Shown: positions 61,702 to 64,000 of the stretch, piece after piece
Layout: the number at the start of each line of letters is the position of its first letter
Position numbering within the stretch: position 1 is the first letter of the stretch
Assembly: GCA_029204225.1 (NCBI GenBank)
Contig: CM055100.1
Coordinates: 13,281,017-13,345,016, forward strand
Reading direction: 5' to 3'
Origin: Diphasiastrum complanatum
Lineage: Eukaryota > Streptophyta > Lycopodiopsida > Lycopodiales > Lycopodiaceae
Length of the DNA: 64,000 nt
Made by a program: the position numbers and the translations under genes
The notes under the pieces: model-generated
Seen by the model: only the letters and a program-made list of their open reading frames with translations
Told to the model about the DNA's origin: nothing
Database searches by the model: none

Positions 61702-62911
61702 ACCCTACAACTTTTGAAAATGGCCTGACCTCATATTACAATGAAACAAATATTTTCACGATTTAAGGATACACAGAGGCCTACATAAATCAGTCTGGCC
61801 TAACACATATCTCGAGACAAAATAAAGCCACTTCCACTGAGCTTATTATCTGCCTCTGCTCAACTATTTCTTGCGGTATACTATCTTATTGTCTTGATTG
61901 TTGTCATCTGCATTTGGATTTGGTATTGGAAAGAGGAAATATTCGAAGTATGAACTATTGTCGAAGTACAGATAGAATGTGCCAACCCTTGCTCATTCCA
62001 ATATCTTTTAATGATTAATTAAGTGTGGTTTTGGAATTTTGAAAATTATGATTGATGAATCATAGGATTCTAAATATTTATGATTGATGGATCACAAATA
62101 AATAATTAGTTGTTATCACAAGATTATAAGGAAATGTGATCATTCTTATAAATGACGAATAATTTGTGATCTATTGAAGGAGTCAAGAATTTAGCTCAGC
62201 TGGTTTGAAATCTAAATTTATTTACTCCTGGACCAGTCTTTAATTGAGAACGTACGTGTCTCACAGGCATTTTCATAGGGTAATTTATTTTACTTATGAG
62301 AAATATGCTTACCTTAGTCAGTGAAACTCTAGTACAGGTTGTAGTCTACAGATGCTTGTGTACAATAATTAGCCTAGATCTCTAGTTAATTGGGAGACAA
62401 AAAAGTCTATCGAGATTGAATGGCTGGTATTTTCTAGCATGAGATGCTAGGAACAGATCACTTAACTCAAGAGAGTATCTGGAGTATTCAGAATTGAGTT
62501 ATAATCGTTTTTATCTTCATGGATCTCCTAGAGATTTTGGTAGAGTGAACTGTTATATCTTAGTTTTTGAATTCTAAGAGTATTTGAACCATGAAGCATT
62601 TATGACAAGTCTTTCAAAAATTATGGATGGTCTTCGACTATAATTGTTTGCTTCTTTAAATTTTGAACATAGATCTCTAATGTAAAGTGATAATTTACTT
62701 AGCGGTTTATGTAGATTAAGTTTACATGAAAGTGATGTTACTTGTTGGAGAAGAGTTAAACCCAATTGAAAAATTGACCACTTAACGTACTTTTGAATAT
62801 AATATAGTACTTCAGAGCAGAGATATACATTTGAAAAATTGTTATTTGATATTTGAAGTCAAACTAAGGGTAATGATAATGATTTCTCTGGATAAATGTG
62901 AAAGTTAAAGG
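61702..62911. other. AT-rich spacer, unit 4
   Basis: Copy of 22,440-23,649. No gene recognised. Confidence 0.5.
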
Positions 62912-62997
62912 ATTTGCTCTTTAGCTTATGAACTTAATCTTCGGGATATGTCGACTACTCATCTAGTGTTTTATGTACGCCGGTTACACTTAACCTA
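62912..62997 (+). pseudogene. Ty3/Gypsy integrase C-terminal remnant, unit 4
   Basis: As 23,650-23,736 with a private 1-nt change near 62,988 that breaks the last codons. Confidence 0.45.
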
Positions 62998-63119
62998 ATG
63001 GTATATTATATTTCCATAATTGTATATGTGCTCCACATAATCGTCACACACAAAATAATCCTATCTATGAACATCATGATGTGCAATTTCCCACTCATCT
63101 TGGTAGCAGACTTATCACC

Positions 63120-63867
63120 TTTTGTCATCCACTTACTATTGTCCACAACTACATCATGATGTTTTTAAAGATTTTACCAAGTATATATTCATGGAATAGG
63201 TTATGAATCAACGTCAAGCTCGTTGGTGTAAATATTTGGAATTCTTTTCCCATGTTGACATTGACTATCTTTCTGGTGTTGAGAATGTTGTGGCAGATAT
63301 CCTTAGTCATTTGCAACAAATCATGGATATTATCTCGACTCAAACTAATTTTACTTCCTCTTTTGAACAAATATATATTCGTGATAGCACATCTCCTTTG
63401 TGCAAGATGTAAGAGCTTTATACTTCGTCATACTAGATGACAATGAGATAGTAGCTTGTTTCGTTGACATCCAAGAGATAGCATGTGCACTTATAGATTT
63501 TCTATCCATTTGATCTCCAACAAAGTCCGAATCTAAAAATCCAAACAAGTTAGATGATGATCCTCCATAAACAATGCCAAAATCTCTTGTTCCCAAGATG
63601 TATCTCAATACCCTCTTTCCTAGATTTAAATGCTCCACACTAGGATTTTGCATAAATTGGCTTAATCTACCGACACAAGAGCTAAGATCGGGTCTTGTGA
63701 TGGTTAGATATATGAGTGAACCACATAGCTTCCTATAGAGAGTAATGTCCTCGAAGGATCTTTCATTATCTCTTATAGTTAGCTTTACACTTGACTCCAT
63801 TGGTGTATCACAAGATTTAGCATCTACCATATGAAATATTTTAGAATAGCATTAGCACACTTCTCAT
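63120..63867 (-). repeat. Minus arm of composite inverted repeat, unit 4
   Basis: Gypsy RNase H (+, 63,203-63,341) and open Copia remnant (-, 63,351-63,830). Confidence 0.85.
63351..63830 (-). pseudogene. Ty1/Copia RT-RNase H remnant in minus arm, unit 4
   Basis: 159-codon open fragment as in unit 3, with Gly to Asp in TIRDNERSF. Confidence 0.88.
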
Positions 63868-64000
63868 GATAACTCAGCTTAGAGTTATTTTACCGATACT
63901 TACCTTTTTAGCCAAAAAAACTAATAATTGCGAATGTAGCCAAATTCTTGCTTTGTGCAACTTCAAACATGAAAACAAATTAATATCAAATTTGTTATAA

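Larger units (their letters stand above)
58595..64000 (+). repeat. Tandem-array unit 4, first 5.4 kb only
   Basis: Follows unit 3 without any break and is cut by the window end just after the inverted Copia/Gypsy module. It has a private 720-bp deletion at 60,679/60,680 that removes the 5' part of the cysteine-rich gene and the ORF upstream of it. The array therefore continues beyond the window. Confidence 0.95.

Overview
This window comes from a eukaryotic nuclear genome, almost certainly a land plant. The evidence is an initiator-Met-tRNA-primed Ty1/Copia retrotransposon with plant-type gag-pol domains, remnants of related Copia and of Ty3/Gypsy elements, TTTAGGG-type (plant telomere-like) motifs, GT..AG intron borders, very long (CT)n/(GA)n microsatellites, and AT-rich noncoding DNA around small GC-richer reading frames. 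A moss or other bryophyte would fit, but the sequence does not prove it. There are no bacterial operons, ribosome binding sites, rRNA or tRNA genes, or CRISPR arrays.

The dominant structure is a head-to-tail tandem array of one unit of about 20 kb. It starts at 1, 18,616, 38,699 and 58,595, giving three complete copies (18.6, 20.1 and 19.9 kb) and the first 5.4 kb of a fourth. The array fills the window and runs off at least the right edge. Copies look roughly 99% alike but differ structurally. Unit 1 has lost about 7.9 kb and gained a complete Copia element (9,992-16,411). Unit 3 has a 956-bp deletion and a 757-bp local duplication. Unit 4 has a 720-bp deletion.

Order within a complete unit (unit 2 coordinates): a GTGGAT/ATCCAC hairpin block (18,749-18,850); a 650-bp block repeated near the unit's end; a broken Copia RT/RNase H remnant (+) joined to a Gypsy RNase H remnant (-); a small secreted cysteine-rich protein gene (-, 20,510-20,893); an undefined small ORF; telomere-like motifs; a Gypsy integrase-tail remnant; an inverted copy of the Copia/Gypsy module (23,860-24,597); a putative signal-peptide exon among GA tracts; a long decayed coding region (-, about 25,980-28,131); a mitochondrial-carrier-like exon (30,645-30,809); a small membrane-protein ORF (-, 31,736-32,026); a coding-like frame with one stop (32,510-32,758); a G-quadruplex-prone G tract; a degraded LTR with primer-binding site; a long (CT)n tract; a second GTGGAT/ATCCAC block; and a short acidic-tail exon (37,862-38,023).

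Few functional genes can be supported. The best is the cysteine-rich secreted protein, present three times intact and once truncated. The only autonomous mobile element is the Copia insertion. Its LTRs differ at two positions in 655, it has a 5-bp target duplication, and its pol is interrupted by a single frameshift. Most of the rest is decayed mobile-element sequence and gene fragments multiplied by the tandem amplification. Because the copies are so similar, conservation between them is weak evidence of selection. Several open frames in the window begin only at TTG/GTG/CTG, and I have not treated those as plant starts.
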